Assembly: GCA_902777325.1 (NCBI GenBank)
Contig: CACYTH010000012.1
Coordinates: 1 to 64,000 of the forward strand
Reading direction: 5' to 3'
Source of the DNA: an uncultured Coriobacteriaceae bacterium
GTDB taxonomy: Bacteria; Actinomycetota; Coriobacteriia; Coriobacteriales; Atopobiaceae
Length of the DNA stretch: 64,000 nucleotides
The translations under genes were made by a program, and so were the position numbers. How positions within the stretch are numbered: the first letter of the stretch is position 1; each line of letters starts with the position of its first letter. Positions 47,595 through 57,366 of the stretch are shown here, in pieces. A model generated the notes under the pieces. The model was not told where the DNA came from, did not search any database, and saw only the letters and a program-made list of their open reading frames with translations.

Positions 47595-49079
47595 ATGAGC
47601 GAGTTGGGCCAGGCGTTCCGCACGTGGGTCGCTGCGCGTAAGGTGCAGGGCTGCACGACGACGGTCGTGGACGACGACCACATCACCATCAAGCATGATT
47701 GCATGACGGGACAGGTCAACTTCTACACCTTCGATGACATGCCGGAGGTCGTGGAGCTGGCGGTAACCGAGGACGCGACGGGCGAGAACCGCTTCTTCCT
47801 GCACTTCGAGCTCGAGGACCTCGACCGTGCCAAGCAGCTGTTCGGCGAGATGGCTGAGGTGCTCCAGGAGCCGTGTGATGCGGACGGAACCCGCGTGCTC
47901 TTGTGTTGTACCGTGGGCATGACCACCACGATGTTTGCCGGAAAGCTGAGCCAGGTGGCCGAGACCCTCTCGCTCGACTACAGCTTCGAGGCCAAGGCGC
48001 TCGAGGACGCCAAGCGCGAGGGCGGCAGCTACGATGCCGTCATGCTTGCCCCGCAGGTGGGCTTCCGTCGTCGGGAGGTCGCCCAGGCCTTCCCCGAGGC
48101 GGTCGTCTTCGAGATCCCAGCGCGCATCTTTGCCCGCTACGACGGTGCGGGTGCCCTGCGCATGCTGATGGGGCTTCTGGGAGACGACTCGCTGGCGGCG
48201 CCTGACCCCAGCGACCTGCGGATGATGCGCAGCTCTCGCAAGGACTTGCCCAACAAGGAGGTTCTGATCATCTCGGTCATCCACCATCCGGGTGGCGCGA
48301 CCATTGCCTGGCGTCTCTTCGATAACTTCAAGCTGATTGCATCCGACGAGGTGTATAAGCCCAAGGTCGAGTTCCGTGACCTCGAGGACGTCATCGCCAC
48401 GATGCGCTTCCGCGGCATCGACCTCGCCGACATCGACGCGGTGGGCGTTGCGGTGCCGGGGGCTGTGGACTTTGGCACCGTGACCTTCTCGGGCTATGAC
48501 CTGGGCGGCGTCAACATCGAGAAGGGCCTCACCGACAAGTTTGGCCTCAGGGTGTTTGTGGACAACAACGCCAATGCTGGGGCTGTGGGCTGCTATGTGA
48601 GTCAGGACACGTATGACAGCGTGACGCTACATACCCAGCAGGTCGGAACGATGATCGGTGGGCAGGGCACCGTGTGCAACGGTCACCTGCTGCGTGGCCA
48701 TCGTGGCATGGCGGGTGAGCTGAGCGGCCTCAACTGGCAGGTGTTCCTGCATGCCGAGCAGTTTGCGGACGTCGAGTTGGACGTTGACTCGCACAAAGAG
48801 CTGCTCGCCTACTACGAGGAGCAGGCCTCGTGGAGCGGCGAGTCGATGCTGCCGATACTGGCAACGATGCTCCAGGCTGCCATCGCGGTTGCGGCACCCG
48901 ATGCCATCTACATCAGCTACGACCTCGTAGATGACATGGAGGCCCTGCGCAAGGAGCTGGCCAAGAGCCTGCCCGAGGATCTCATCCCCGACCTCATCCA
49001 TATCACCGACTATCGCGAGAAGATCTTCCTGGGCGAGATGGCGCTCGTGCTGCAGCGTCTCAGCACCAGCGCGACGTAG
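47595..49079 (+). CDS. EIIB-ROK fusion protein with degenerate sugar-kinase motifs
   Basis: 494 residues in three parts. Residues 1-97 are an unrecognised alpha/beta domain. Residues about 98-197 match a lactose/cellobiose PTS EIIB: RVLLCCTVGMTTTMFAGKL with Cys105 at the phosphorylation position, AVMLAPQVGFRRREV, and the C-terminal helix. Residues about 221-494 match the ROK (repressor/kinase) fold: GVAVPGAVDFGTV, FVDNNANAGAVG, MIGGQGTVCNG and GHRGMAGELSGL. The ROK part has lost key features: no DIGGT ATP loop, Asn325 where kinases have the catalytic Asp of N-D-A-N, and no CxCGxxGC zinc site. There is no recognisable helix-turn-helix. Probably a phosphorylation-linked sugar sensor or regulator acting on the neighbouring GH1 pathway; a kinase role is unlikely. 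Function is inferred. Confidence 0.85.
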   Translation: MSELGQAFRTWVAARKVQGCTTTVVDDDHITIKHDCMTGQVNFYTFDDMPEVVELAVTEDATGENRFFLHFELEDLDRAKQLFGEMAEVLQEPCDADGTRVLLCCTVGMTTTMFAGKLSQVAETLSLDYSFEAKALEDAKREGGSYDAVMLAPQVGFRRREVAQAFPEAVVFEIPARIFARYDGAGALRMLMGLLGDDSLAAPDPSDLRMMRSSRKDLPNKEVLIISVIHHPGGATIAWRLFDNFKLIASDEVYKPKVEFRDLEDVIATMRFRGIDLADIDAVGVAVPGAVDFGTVTFSGYDLGGVNIEKGLTDKFGLRVFVDNNANAGAVGCYVSQDTYDSVTLHTQQVGTMIGGQGTVCNGHLLRGHRGMAGELSGLNWQVFLHAEQFADVELDVDSHKELLAYYEEQASWSGESMLPILATMLQAAIAVAAPDAIYISYDLVDDMEALRKELAKSLPEDLIPDLIHITDYREKIFLGEMALVLQRLSTSAT

Positions 49080-49386
49080 CCAAGCCAGGCTACGCCCTCG
49101 CCGGTGAGGATGTCGTGCTGGTTGCGTACGAATCACGCGATGCCGATGACGTTGAACACCATGAGGACGAGGCCAGCCAAGACCATCCCCTGAAATATCG
49201 GCCCAAGCAATGTGACGCGCCTCCTCAAAGACTTCCCAGCAATGATACATCTGCCTCCGGCGACGGGCGGCTAGGACCACTTCGATGGGAAGCGCTTCCT
49301 GCTCGGTGATTCCCTAGATGCGATGCTTGCGAGTATAGGCGGTTGTCGGATTCTGCCCTCAAACGGATGACGGGCTTTCCGTCTGT
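49080..49386. other. Intergenic region after the EIIB-ROK gene
   Basis: No plus-strand gene and no clear terminator were seen. On the minus strand a short hydrophobic reading frame with a Shine-Dalgarno is present at 49133-49210 and is listed separately. The rest shows no recognisable feature up to the LacI operator. Confidence 0.5.
49133..49210 (-). CDS. Possible 25-residue hydrophobic peptide (very uncertain)
   Basis: A TTG at 49210 follows GAGGAGG by 9 nt and opens a frame reading LGPIFQGMVLAGLVLMVFNV then IGIA and TGA; an ATG at 49186 is an alternative. The peptide is one membrane helix. After the TGA the same frame continues with protein-like text (FVRNQHDILTGEGVAWLGYV) into the antisense of the fusion gene end, so this may instead be a remnant of a longer gene. 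It could also be chance. Confidence 0.22.
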   Translation of the reverse strand: MLGPIFQGMVLAGLVLMVFNVIGIA

Positions 49387-49423
49387 CGGAAACGTTTCCA
49401 ACGACGGCCAAAAGTGCTATAAA
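49387..49423 (+). promoter_or_regulatory. LacI-type operator and promoter of the GH13 gene
   Basis: The operator core TGGAAACGTTTCCA family sequence appears as CGGAAACGTTTCCAACG (49387-49403). Downstream, TGC-TATAAA (49415-49423) is an extended -10, and TTTCCA inside the operator falls at the -35 position with a 17-bp spacer. A bound LacI protein would block RNA polymerase. The transcript leader to the start at 49601 is long, about 170 nt. Confidence 0.75.
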
Positions 49424-49600
49424 GGAATCGATGGCACAGCTGTGTCTCCATAGGGCAGCACAGATCTCTCCCTGGGCCATGTCCATGAACGTGTCCGTAA
49501 CCCGTCCTTTCGACGCAGGTTTATCCATGGCCCCATATCGCGATGACGAGTAGGGCATGGGCCTCGACTCAGGCACAATGAGAGATTGAAGGCGTTCAGT

Positions 49601-51271
49601 ATGACCAAGAGACAAGACCTCGCCTGGTGGCAGAAGACCATCGCCTATGAGATCTACCCCAAGAGCTTCTATGACACGGCAGCCCAGGGGAGCGGAACCA
49701 TCGCCGGCATCACTGCCAAGCTCGACTACCTGGCCTCGCTGGGGGTCGGTGCCATCTGGATCACCCCCTGCTACAAGAGCCCCATGGTGGACAATGGCTA
49801 CGACGTGCAGGACTACCGCCAGATCGACCCTTCCTTCGGCACCATGGCAGACATGGACGAGCTGATTGCCAAGGGCAACGAGAAGGGCGTGCGCGTGGTG
49901 ATGGACCTCGTGTTCAACCACACGTCCGAGCAGTGCGCCTGGTTCCAGGAGTCGCGCAAGAGCCGTGATAACGACTATGCCGACTGGTACATCTGGCGCG
50001 ACGCCCGCCCGGACGGCAGCGCCCCCACCAACTGGCGCTCCATCTTCGGCGGCAGCGCCTGGGCGTGGTGCGAGGAGCGCCAGCAGTACTACCTGCACAC
50101 CTTTGCCCCGCAGCAGCCCGACCTCAACTGGGAGAACCCCGATGTCCGCCGCGCCCTCATCGACATAGCCAACTTCTGGGCCGACAAGGGCGTGGGCGGC
50201 TTCCGCATCGACGCAATCACCTACATCAAGAAGCCGGCTGAGTTCGTGGACGGACCCGCCGATGGCGAGGATGGCATGTATGCCGTGCATGCCGCCACGG
50301 CAAACACCCCCGGAATCCTCGACTTCCTGCACGAGTTCAAGGCAGCCGTGCGAGACGGCCGCGACATCTTCCTTGTGGGCGAGGCCAACGGCGTGGCCGC
50401 CGACGAGCTGGGCGACTGGGTCGGCGAGCGTGGCGTCTTTGACATGCTCTTCGAGTTCAGCCACACCAAGGCAGTGTCGTGCGAGGACGAGGTCTGGTGC
50501 CGGCCGATACAGTGGAAGCTCACCGACCTCAAACGCGTGCTTGCCGAGAGTCAGGCAAACACCGCAGACAACGGCTGGTACCCCATCTTCTTCGAGAATC
50601 ACGACCAGCCTCGCTCGACCGTCAACTTCTTCCGCTGCGAGGGGAGTACCGCCGACAAGGCCAAGGCCTTGGGCACCGTACTGCTTACGCTGCGCGGCAC
50701 CCCGTTTGTCATGCAGGGCCAGGAGCTTGGCTATGCCAACCGCGTGTGGAAGTCCCTCGACGAGTTCGACGACCTGCAGACGCGCTCGCAGTACGAGTTT
50801 GCGCTGACCGAAGGCCGCACCGAGGCCGAGGCGCTTGCTGGCTGCAACCGCTTCAGCCGCGACAATGCCCGCACGCCCATGCAGTGGAACGATGGCAAGA
50901 ACGCGGGCTTCTCGGAGGCAGACACCACCTGGATGCCCATACATGACAACTACGCTCAGATCAATGTGGAGGCGGAGTCTGCCGACCCCAACTCCCCGCT
51001 CTCCTGGTACCGCAGGCTGGCGGCGCTGCGAGCGGAGCGCGACGAGCTTGTTGCCGGAAGCTTCGAGGAGCTGATGGCCGAAGACGAGCAGGTCTATGCC
51101 TTCCGTCGCCAAGGGGAGGGGAGTGCGGCCGTCGTGCTGGCAAACCTCTCGGACGAGCCCGCAGCGTATGATGCGGCGCTGGTTGCTGGCATGAAGCTGC
51201 TTGTTGGCACGCACGGAGAGGCTGAGGCGGGCTCGTTGCGCCCGCTCGAAGCCGTGGTGTACGGGAGCTAA
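49601..51271 (+). CDS. Alpha-glucosidase, GH13 (oligo-1,6-glucosidase type)
   Basis: 556-residue cytoplasmic GH13 enzyme for alpha-glucosides such as isomaltose, isomaltooligosaccharides or sucrose-like sugars. Region I is MDLVFNHTS, region II GVGGFRIDAI with the nucleophile Asp, region III IFLVGEANG with the acid Glu, region IV FFENHDQPR with the transition-state Asp. The N-terminal AWWQKTIAYEIYPKSFYD is typical of the GH13_31 group. ATG at 49601 has GAAGG upstream; a TTG at 49586 is the alternative. It is preceded by a LacI operator and followed by the lacI-family gene and an ABC sugar importer, so it degrades what the importer brings in. Confidence 0.95.
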   Translation: MTKRQDLAWWQKTIAYEIYPKSFYDTAAQGSGTIAGITAKLDYLASLGVGAIWITPCYKSPMVDNGYDVQDYRQIDPSFGTMADMDELIAKGNEKGVRVVMDLVFNHTSEQCAWFQESRKSRDNDYADWYIWRDARPDGSAPTNWRSIFGGSAWAWCEERQQYYLHTFAPQQPDLNWENPDVRRALIDIANFWADKGVGGFRIDAITYIKKPAEFVDGPADGEDGMYAVHAATANTPGILDFLHEFKAAVRDGRDIFLVGEANGVAADELGDWVGERGVFDMLFEFSHTKAVSCEDEVWCRPIQWKLTDLKRVLAESQANTADNGWYPIFFENHDQPRSTVNFFRCEGSTADKAKALGTVLLTLRGTPFVMQGQELGYANRVWKSLDEFDDLQTRSQYEFALTEGRTEAEALAGCNRFSRDNARTPMQWNDGKNAGFSEADTTWMPIHDNYAQINVEAESADPNSPLSWYRRLAALRAERDELVAGSFEELMAEDEQVYAFRRQGEGSAAVVLANLSDEPAAYDAALVAGMKLLVGTHGEAEAGSLRPLEAVVYGS

Positions 51272-51306
51272 GGCAAAAGCACGCCCTAGGATAGACGCAG
51301 TCTGAT

Positions 51307-51341
51307 TGCGAGGCGCTTGGGCTGGGCCCGGGCGCCTCGCA
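51307..51341 (+). terminator. Hairpin after the GH13 gene
   Basis: TGCGAGGCGC (51307-51316) pairs with GCGCCTCGCA (51332-51341); the loop can pair internally. No T-run, so a weak terminator or mRNA-stabilising structure. Confidence 0.5.
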
Positions 51342-51437
51342 TCATGAGTAGGCCCGGTCAAGCATGCGCGATATGACAGCCGATGGTCGAGCCTGCTGCC
51401 GTTCGCTCGGGAAAAGGCCTCGCTCGCCGACGCATTT

Positions 51438-51453
51438 CTGGAAACGTTTCCAG
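51438..51453. promoter_or_regulatory. Perfect 16-bp LacI-type operator upstream of the regulator gene
   Basis: CTGGAAACGTTTCCAG is an exact palindrome with the LacI-family centre CG. It lies 104 nt before the regulator start and could loop with the tandem sites at 51495-51520. Confidence 0.85.
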
Positions 51454-51480
51454 ATTGTCAGTGCCATCGCCGGCGACAAG

Positions 51481-51523
51481 TGATATAACAGTATTGGAAA
51501 CGTTACCAGAAACGTTTCCAACG
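51481..51523 (+). promoter_or_regulatory. Extended -10 with tandem LacI-type operators
   Basis: TGA-TATAAC (51481-51489) is an extended -10. Just downstream are TGGAAACGTTACCA (51495-51508) and CAGAAACGTTTCCA (51507-51520), centres 12 bp apart and sharing two bases. Binding would cover the transcription start, which supports autoregulation of the LacI-family gene. Confidence 0.78.
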
Positions 51524-51556
51524 AGGGAAACCAAATGAGCTGCGAGGGGAGGACGC

Positions 51557-52573
51557 ATGACCATCAAGGACGTTGCCGCCTACTGCGGCGTTGCGGTGAG
51601 CACGGTGTCGCGCGTGCTCAACAACCATCCCGACGTGAGTCCCGAGACACGTTCCCGCGTGCTCGAGGCGGTGGACAAGCTGCACTACATCCCCAACAAC
51701 AGCGCACGCGATCTTGTCATGGCCCCCGCAGACACCATCGGACTGGTCGTTCGTGGCGCAGAGAACCCCTTCTATACCCCCATCATTCGCACCATCGAAG
51801 AGCGGTGCGAGGAGGCGGGCTACACCATGGTCCTGCACCAGATACCCGTGGGGGCGGACGAGATCTCCGCTGGCGCGACCCTCGTGCGCTCAAAGCGCCT
51901 GAAGGGCCTCATCTTCCTTGGCGGCCGCTTCGACTACAGCCGTGCCGAGGGGGACGCCATCGGCATCCCCTTCGTGTGCTGCACCAACACCAATCAGTTC
52001 GGAGACCTTGACAAGAGCGTCTACTCGTCTGTCTCCATCGATGACTATGCCGAGGGCTATAAGGCCACCAAGCTGCTCATAGACCATGGGCATACCAAGA
52101 TTGCGGTGCTGTTGGACAGCGTGCGCGACCATTCGATCAGCGAGCTGCGCTATGCCGGTTACCGTCAGGCGCTTGTCGATGCGGGCATACCCCTCGACGA
52201 GGACCTCGTGCTCGAAACCGTGGACTTCACCATGAGCGCCGCCTACGCGCGCACCTTGGCTGCGCTCGAGGCGCGTCCCGATATCACCGCCATTTTTGCC
52301 GTAGCGGATTCCATGGCCATTGCCGCCATGAAGGCCTTGCATAACGTGGGGTTCGGTGTGCCGGGGGCGTGCTCGGTCGTCGCCATCGACGGCATCGAGA
52401 TCTCGCAGTACACGATACCCACGCTCACCACGCTGGTACAACCGCAGGAGACATTGGGAGAGGAGGCATTCAAGACCCTGTTGGATGTCATCGAAGGCAC
52501 GGCGCCCAACCGGCATGTACGGTTGGAGACAAGCCTCAGGGAAGGAGAGACCCTGGGAAAGGCGAGGAGCTAG
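51557..52573 (+). CDS. LacI family transcriptional regulator of the alpha-glucoside locus
   Basis: 338 residues. The N-terminal domain reads TIKDVAAYCGVAVSTVSRVL followed by NNHPDVSPETRSRVLEAV, a complete LacI helix-turn-helix with hinge; the remainder is a periplasmic-binding-protein-like ligand domain (IGLVVRGAENPFYTPIIRTI, IDDYAEGYKATKLLIDHGHT, TAIFAVADSMAIAAMKAL). Matching operators lie in its own promoter and before the GH13 gene, so it most likely represses both and the importer genes until a sugar ligand is present. The ATG at 51557 is 4 nt after GGGGAGGACGC. The ABC importer genes follow. Confidence 0.95.
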   Translation: MTIKDVAAYCGVAVSTVSRVLNNHPDVSPETRSRVLEAVDKLHYIPNNSARDLVMAPADTIGLVVRGAENPFYTPIIRTIEERCEEAGYTMVLHQIPVGADEISAGATLVRSKRLKGLIFLGGRFDYSRAEGDAIGIPFVCCTNTNQFGDLDKSVYSSVSIDDYAEGYKATKLLIDHGHTKIAVLLDSVRDHSISELRYAGYRQALVDAGIPLDEDLVLETVDFTMSAAYARTLAALEARPDITAIFAVADSMAIAAMKALHNVGFGVPGACSVVAIDGIEISQYTIPTLTTLVQPQETLGEEAFKTLLDVIEGTAPNRHVRLETSLREGETLGKARS

Positions 52574-52683
52574 GCCAAGCGTCCGAAAGAGGACGCGTAC
52601 GAGGCTGCTGCAACAGCCCCGCACGCGCCAAGACAGCCACAAGTAAGTTCATGTGTTGGGCAACACAGGATAGGAGAACCCTC

Positions 52684-54001
52684 ATGGCAAACAACAATAT
52701 TACCCGTCGTTCGTTCATTGGTGCGGCCGGAATCGCGGCCTCCACTCTTGCCGCATGCGGTGGCGCAGGTGGCGCAGGCGAGGGTGGCGGTGACGCCGCT
52801 GCCGGCAAGGTGTACTGGCTCAACTTCAAGCCCGAGCTCGACGAGACCCTCCAGACCATCAAGGACATGTACAAGGAGGCCAAGGGCATCGAGCCCAAGA
52901 TCGTGACCGCTGCGTCGGGAACCTATAGCCAGACCCTCACCTCCGAGATGGACAAGACCGACGCGCCGACCATGTTCGTCATCGGCAATGCCGCCGGCGT
53001 CAAGGAGTGGGGCGACTACGCGCTGGACCTCAAGGGCACGGCCATCGAGTCGGAGCTCAACACCGATGCCTACAACCTGTATGACGAGAGCGGCAAGCTC
53101 GTCTCCATGGGCTACTGCTACGAGTGCTACGGCATCGTCGCCAACGCCGACCTCATCGCTCGCCAAGGCCGGCCACGACATCGCTGACATCAAGGACTTC
53201 GCAAGTCTCGAGGCCGTCGTCACCGACATCCACAGCCGTGCCGACGAGCTGGGCTTTGACGCCTTCGTCGCCACCGACATGGACGACTCGTCCAGCTGGC
53301 GCGTGACCGGCCATCTTGCCAACCTCGAGTACTTCTACGAGGAGCGCGATGACGGCGGCTGGGACGAGTGCCCCGCCACCATCAAGGGCACCTACGTCGA
53401 GAACTACAAGAAGCTGTACGACCTGGCCATCAACAACTCAACGGTGGAGCCCAAGACGCTGGCCACCGGCGGTCATGACCCTGCGCAGCAGTTCAAGGAT
53501 GGCAAGGCCTGCTTCTTCTTCACGGGCTCCTGGGACTACGCCGACCTCGCGGCTGCTCAGCCGAACATCCACATGCTCCCGTACTATTGCGGCGTCGACG
53601 GCGAGGAGAAGGCTGGCCTGAACTGCGGCACCGAGAACTGCTGGGCCGTGAACGCCAACGCCTCCGAGGCCGATCAGCAGGCCACCATCGACTTCATGGT
53701 CTGGCTGGTGACCGATCCTGACGCGTCCGCACTGCTCGTCGAGCAGCTGGGCATCATGCCCTTCAACAACGCCGCCGAGTCCACCAACGGCTTCCTCAAC
53801 GACGCCGCCGACTACACCTCCGACGGTTGCTACGTGATGGACTGGGCCACCAACTACCAGCCCAACGTGGACGATTACCGCGCCGCCCTCGTGAGCGCCC
53901 TCAATGCCTACAACGCCAATCCGTCCGACAAGACCTGGGCAGACGTCCAGACCGCTTTCGTCGATGGCTGGGCCACCCAGTACAAGAAGGCCAACGCCTA
54001 A
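52684..54001 (+). pseudogene. Sugar ABC transporter substrate-binding lipoprotein, frameshifted
   Basis: The N-terminal frame (52684 onward) encodes a lipoprotein signal (RRSFIGAAGIAASTLAACGG) and the first lobe to NADLIA, then runs into a premature end at 53187. The family match resumes in another frame at LAKAGHDIADIKDF and continues to the normal stop at 54001. The break lies at 53157-53163 (ATCGCTCGCC), where one extra base or two missing bases would restore ADLI-LAKAG. Together the two parts make about 438 residues, the normal length of a MalE/UgpB-type binding protein. There is no slippery heptamer, so programmed frameshifting is unlikely. A sequencing error is possible because the rest of the operon is intact. 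Confidence 0.85.
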
Positions 54002-54021
54002 GGTCGTGTCTTCGCATCCTC

Positions 54022-54052
54022 GGGCCGGGGTGGCATGAGACCATCCCAGCCC
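54022..54052 (+). other. Intercistronic hairpin after the binding-protein gene
   Basis: A 12-bp stem with one mismatch (54022-54033 / 54041-54052) and a 7-nt loop, with no T-run. Hairpins here commonly protect binding-protein mRNA so that it is more abundant than the permease message. Confidence 0.5.
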
Positions 54053-54176
54053 CAGACCGGTTCGCATACACACGTGGTTAGGCTCTCGTGCATGGTAAGC
54101 CATGGCGGGAGCTCGACCACATGCGTCCTTGCGTTCCCATGACACCGAAACATTCCCACAGAAAGGAGGAACGGGC

Positions 54177-55079
54177 ATGAGCAAGAAGATCGGCCGAGGC
54201 AACTCGCAGACGCAAGCCACCAGACGTTGGGCGTGGCTCTTCTTGGGACCGGTGGTGGCTGCCTTCACAATCGGGTTCGTCTGGCCTTTCATCCAGGGTA
54301 TCTACCTGTCGTTCTGCAAGTTCCGCATCACTTCCGACGCTACCTTCGTCGGGATCTCCAACTACCAGGCGGCGCTGGCTGACCCAAGCTTTCAGCACTC
54401 GTTCTGGTACACCGCAGCCACCGCCGTGGTGAGCCTCGTGCTCATCAACGTCTTTGCCTTTGCGGTGGCCTATGCCCTCACGCAGGGTATCCGCGGGTCC
54501 AACCTGTACCGCACGGTCTTCTTCATGCCCAACCTCATCGGTGGCATTGTGCTGGGCTACATCTGGTCGATGATCTTTGACGGCATCCTCTCGCACTATG
54601 ACACCTCGATTCTGCTGGAGACCAAGTACGGCTTCTGGGGACTGATCATCCTGATGTGCTGGCAGCAGATCGGCTACATGATGATCATCTACATCGCCGG
54701 ACTCCAGGCGGTGCCCGAAGACATGATCGAGGCGGCCGAGATCGACGGAGCCACCAAGTGGCAGACGCTCTTCAGGGTGATCATACCTAACGTCATGCCC
54801 TCGATCACCATCTGCACCTTCCTGTCGCTCACCAACGGCTTCAAGCTGTTCGATCAGAACCTGGCGCTGACGGGAGGCCTGCCCTACCTCATCCAGCCGG
54901 ACGGGTCCACCATCAACACAACCGAGATGCTGGCCCTCAACATCTATAACACCTTCTACAACTCGAGCACTGCGGCGCGCGGCACCGCCCAGGCCAAGGC
55001 CGTGATCTTCTTTGTCCTGGTTGCGGGGTTGGGCTTGGCGCAGCTCGCCTACACGCGCAAGAGGGAGGTGCAGCAGTAA
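54177..55079 (+). CDS. Sugar ABC transporter permease (MalF/UgpA type)
   Basis: 300-residue membrane protein with six predicted helices. The EAA loop reads EDMIEAAEIDGATKWQTLFR followed by VIIPNVMP, intact, so it can dock with the ATPase. N-terminal RRWAWLFLGPVVAAFTIGF begins helix 1. The ATG at 54177 has AAAGGAGG upstream. The next permease overlaps its stop by one base (TAATG), so both are made together. It forms the pore with that permease in the alpha-glucoside importer. Confidence 0.95.
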   Translation: MSKKIGRGNSQTQATRRWAWLFLGPVVAAFTIGFVWPFIQGIYLSFCKFRITSDATFVGISNYQAALADPSFQHSFWYTAATAVVSLVLINVFAFAVAYALTQGIRGSNLYRTVFFMPNLIGGIVLGYIWSMIFDGILSHYDTSILLETKYGFWGLIILMCWQQIGYMMIIYIAGLQAVPEDMIEAAEIDGATKWQTLFRVIIPNVMPSITICTFLSLTNGFKLFDQNLALTGGLPYLIQPDGSTINTTEMLALNIYNTFYNSSTAARGTAQAKAVIFFVLVAGLGLAQLAYTRKREVQQ

Positions 55080-55939
55080 TGGACAAGCAGCAGACGTTGG
55101 CGGCCGAGCGTCGCAACAAGGCAATTCTGTCAGTCGTGCTTGCGGCCATCTGCATATTGTGGGTGCTGCCCGTGGTAGCCGTGGTCATCAATTCGTTCAA
55201 GCTCAACACCTTCGTCAAGACGGACACGTTCGCTTTGCCCACCAGCGAGAGTTGGGCAGGGATGGCCAACTTCGTCAAGGGCATGACCTTCGGCAACTAT
55301 CCCTTCAAGAGCTCGGTCCTCTATAGCGTGGTCATCACGGTGCTCTCGACCGGACTCATCTTGGTGTTCTGCTCCATGGCCGCTTGGTACATCGCTCGCG
55401 TGGACTCGCTGTTCTGCAAGGCCATCTACTTTCTGTGCGTGTTCTCCATGGTGGTGCCCTTCCAAATGGTCATGTTCACGCTCTCCAAGACCGCTGATGT
55501 CCTGAAGCTCAACACGCCCTGGACCATCCCGATCGTGTACCTGGGCTTTGGTGCGGGGCTGGCCATCTTCATGTTCGTGGGCTTCGTGAAGTCGATCCCG
55601 CTCGAGATCGAGGAAGCCGCCGCCATCGACGGCTGTGGCCCCATTCGCACCTTCTTCGAGGTTGTGCTTCCCATGCTCAAGCCCACCCTCATCAGCGTGG
55701 GCATCCTCGAGATCATGTGGGTGTGGAACGACTACCTGCTGCCAGTGCTCGTGCTTGACATCAACAAGTATCGGACCATCCCCATCCACATCCAGTACCT
55801 CAAGGGCAGCTATGGCACGGTGGATCTCGGTGCCACGATGGCGCTGATCCTGCTCTCCATCATTCCGGTCATCATCTTCTACCTGGCGTGCCAGAAGCAC
55901 ATCATCAAGGGCGTCGCAGCGGGCGCGGTCAAGGGCTAG
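55079..55939 (+). CDS. Sugar ABC transporter permease (MalG/UgpE type)
   Basis: 286 residues, six predicted helices, the second pore subunit. The EAA loop is LEIEEAAAIDGCGPIRTFFE followed by VVLPMLKPTLIS. The C-terminus HIIKGVAAGAVKG is typical for this subunit. Its ATG overlaps the upstream TAA. The ATPase gene begins 17 nt after its stop. Together with the frameshifted binding protein this gives a complete carbohydrate uptake type 1 importer. Confidence 0.95.
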   Translation: MDKQQTLAAERRNKAILSVVLAAICILWVLPVVAVVINSFKLNTFVKTDTFALPTSESWAGMANFVKGMTFGNYPFKSSVLYSVVITVLSTGLILVFCSMAAWYIARVDSLFCKAIYFLCVFSMVVPFQMVMFTLSKTADVLKLNTPWTIPIVYLGFGAGLAIFMFVGFVKSIPLEIEEAAAIDGCGPIRTFFEVVLPMLKPTLISVGILEIMWVWNDYLLPVLVLDINKYRTIPIHIQYLKGSYGTVDLGATMALILLSIIPVIIFYLACQKHIIKGVAAGAVKG

Positions 55940-55956
55940 GAAGGAACGCAAGAACA

Positions 55957-57147
<1,191 letters not shown>

Positions 57148-57223
57148 GCGTTGCGAGACGGTAGAGGGGCTTGCGGTTTGGATTGCAAGCTTCTGAGCCG
57201 CCATATTGAGGGTATGTGACTGC

Positions 57224-57285
57224 GCCAACGCCCCGCACGGAGTTTGCTGCTTTTGCCAGCAGACCTGTGTGGGGTGTTGGCTTTT
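57224..57285 (+). terminator. Composite hairpin after the ABC importer operon
   Basis: A 15-bp stem with two G-T wobbles (57224-57238 / 57267-57281) encloses an inner hairpin (TGCTG...CAGCA) and is followed by TTTT. Probably the terminator of the alpha-glucoside operon. Confidence 0.7.
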
Positions 57286-57366
57286 ACGGAGCCTCGAAAG
57301 CGTCCTTCTTGGCACAAATGCTTGCTAAGATGGATATATTGCAGCCGCAACATAAGGAAGAACGCC

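Noticed and set aside
53150-53170. Programmed ribosomal frameshift in the sugar-binding protein
   Set aside because: No slippery heptamer, internal Shine-Dalgarno or downstream pseudoknot was seen near ATCGCTCGCC.
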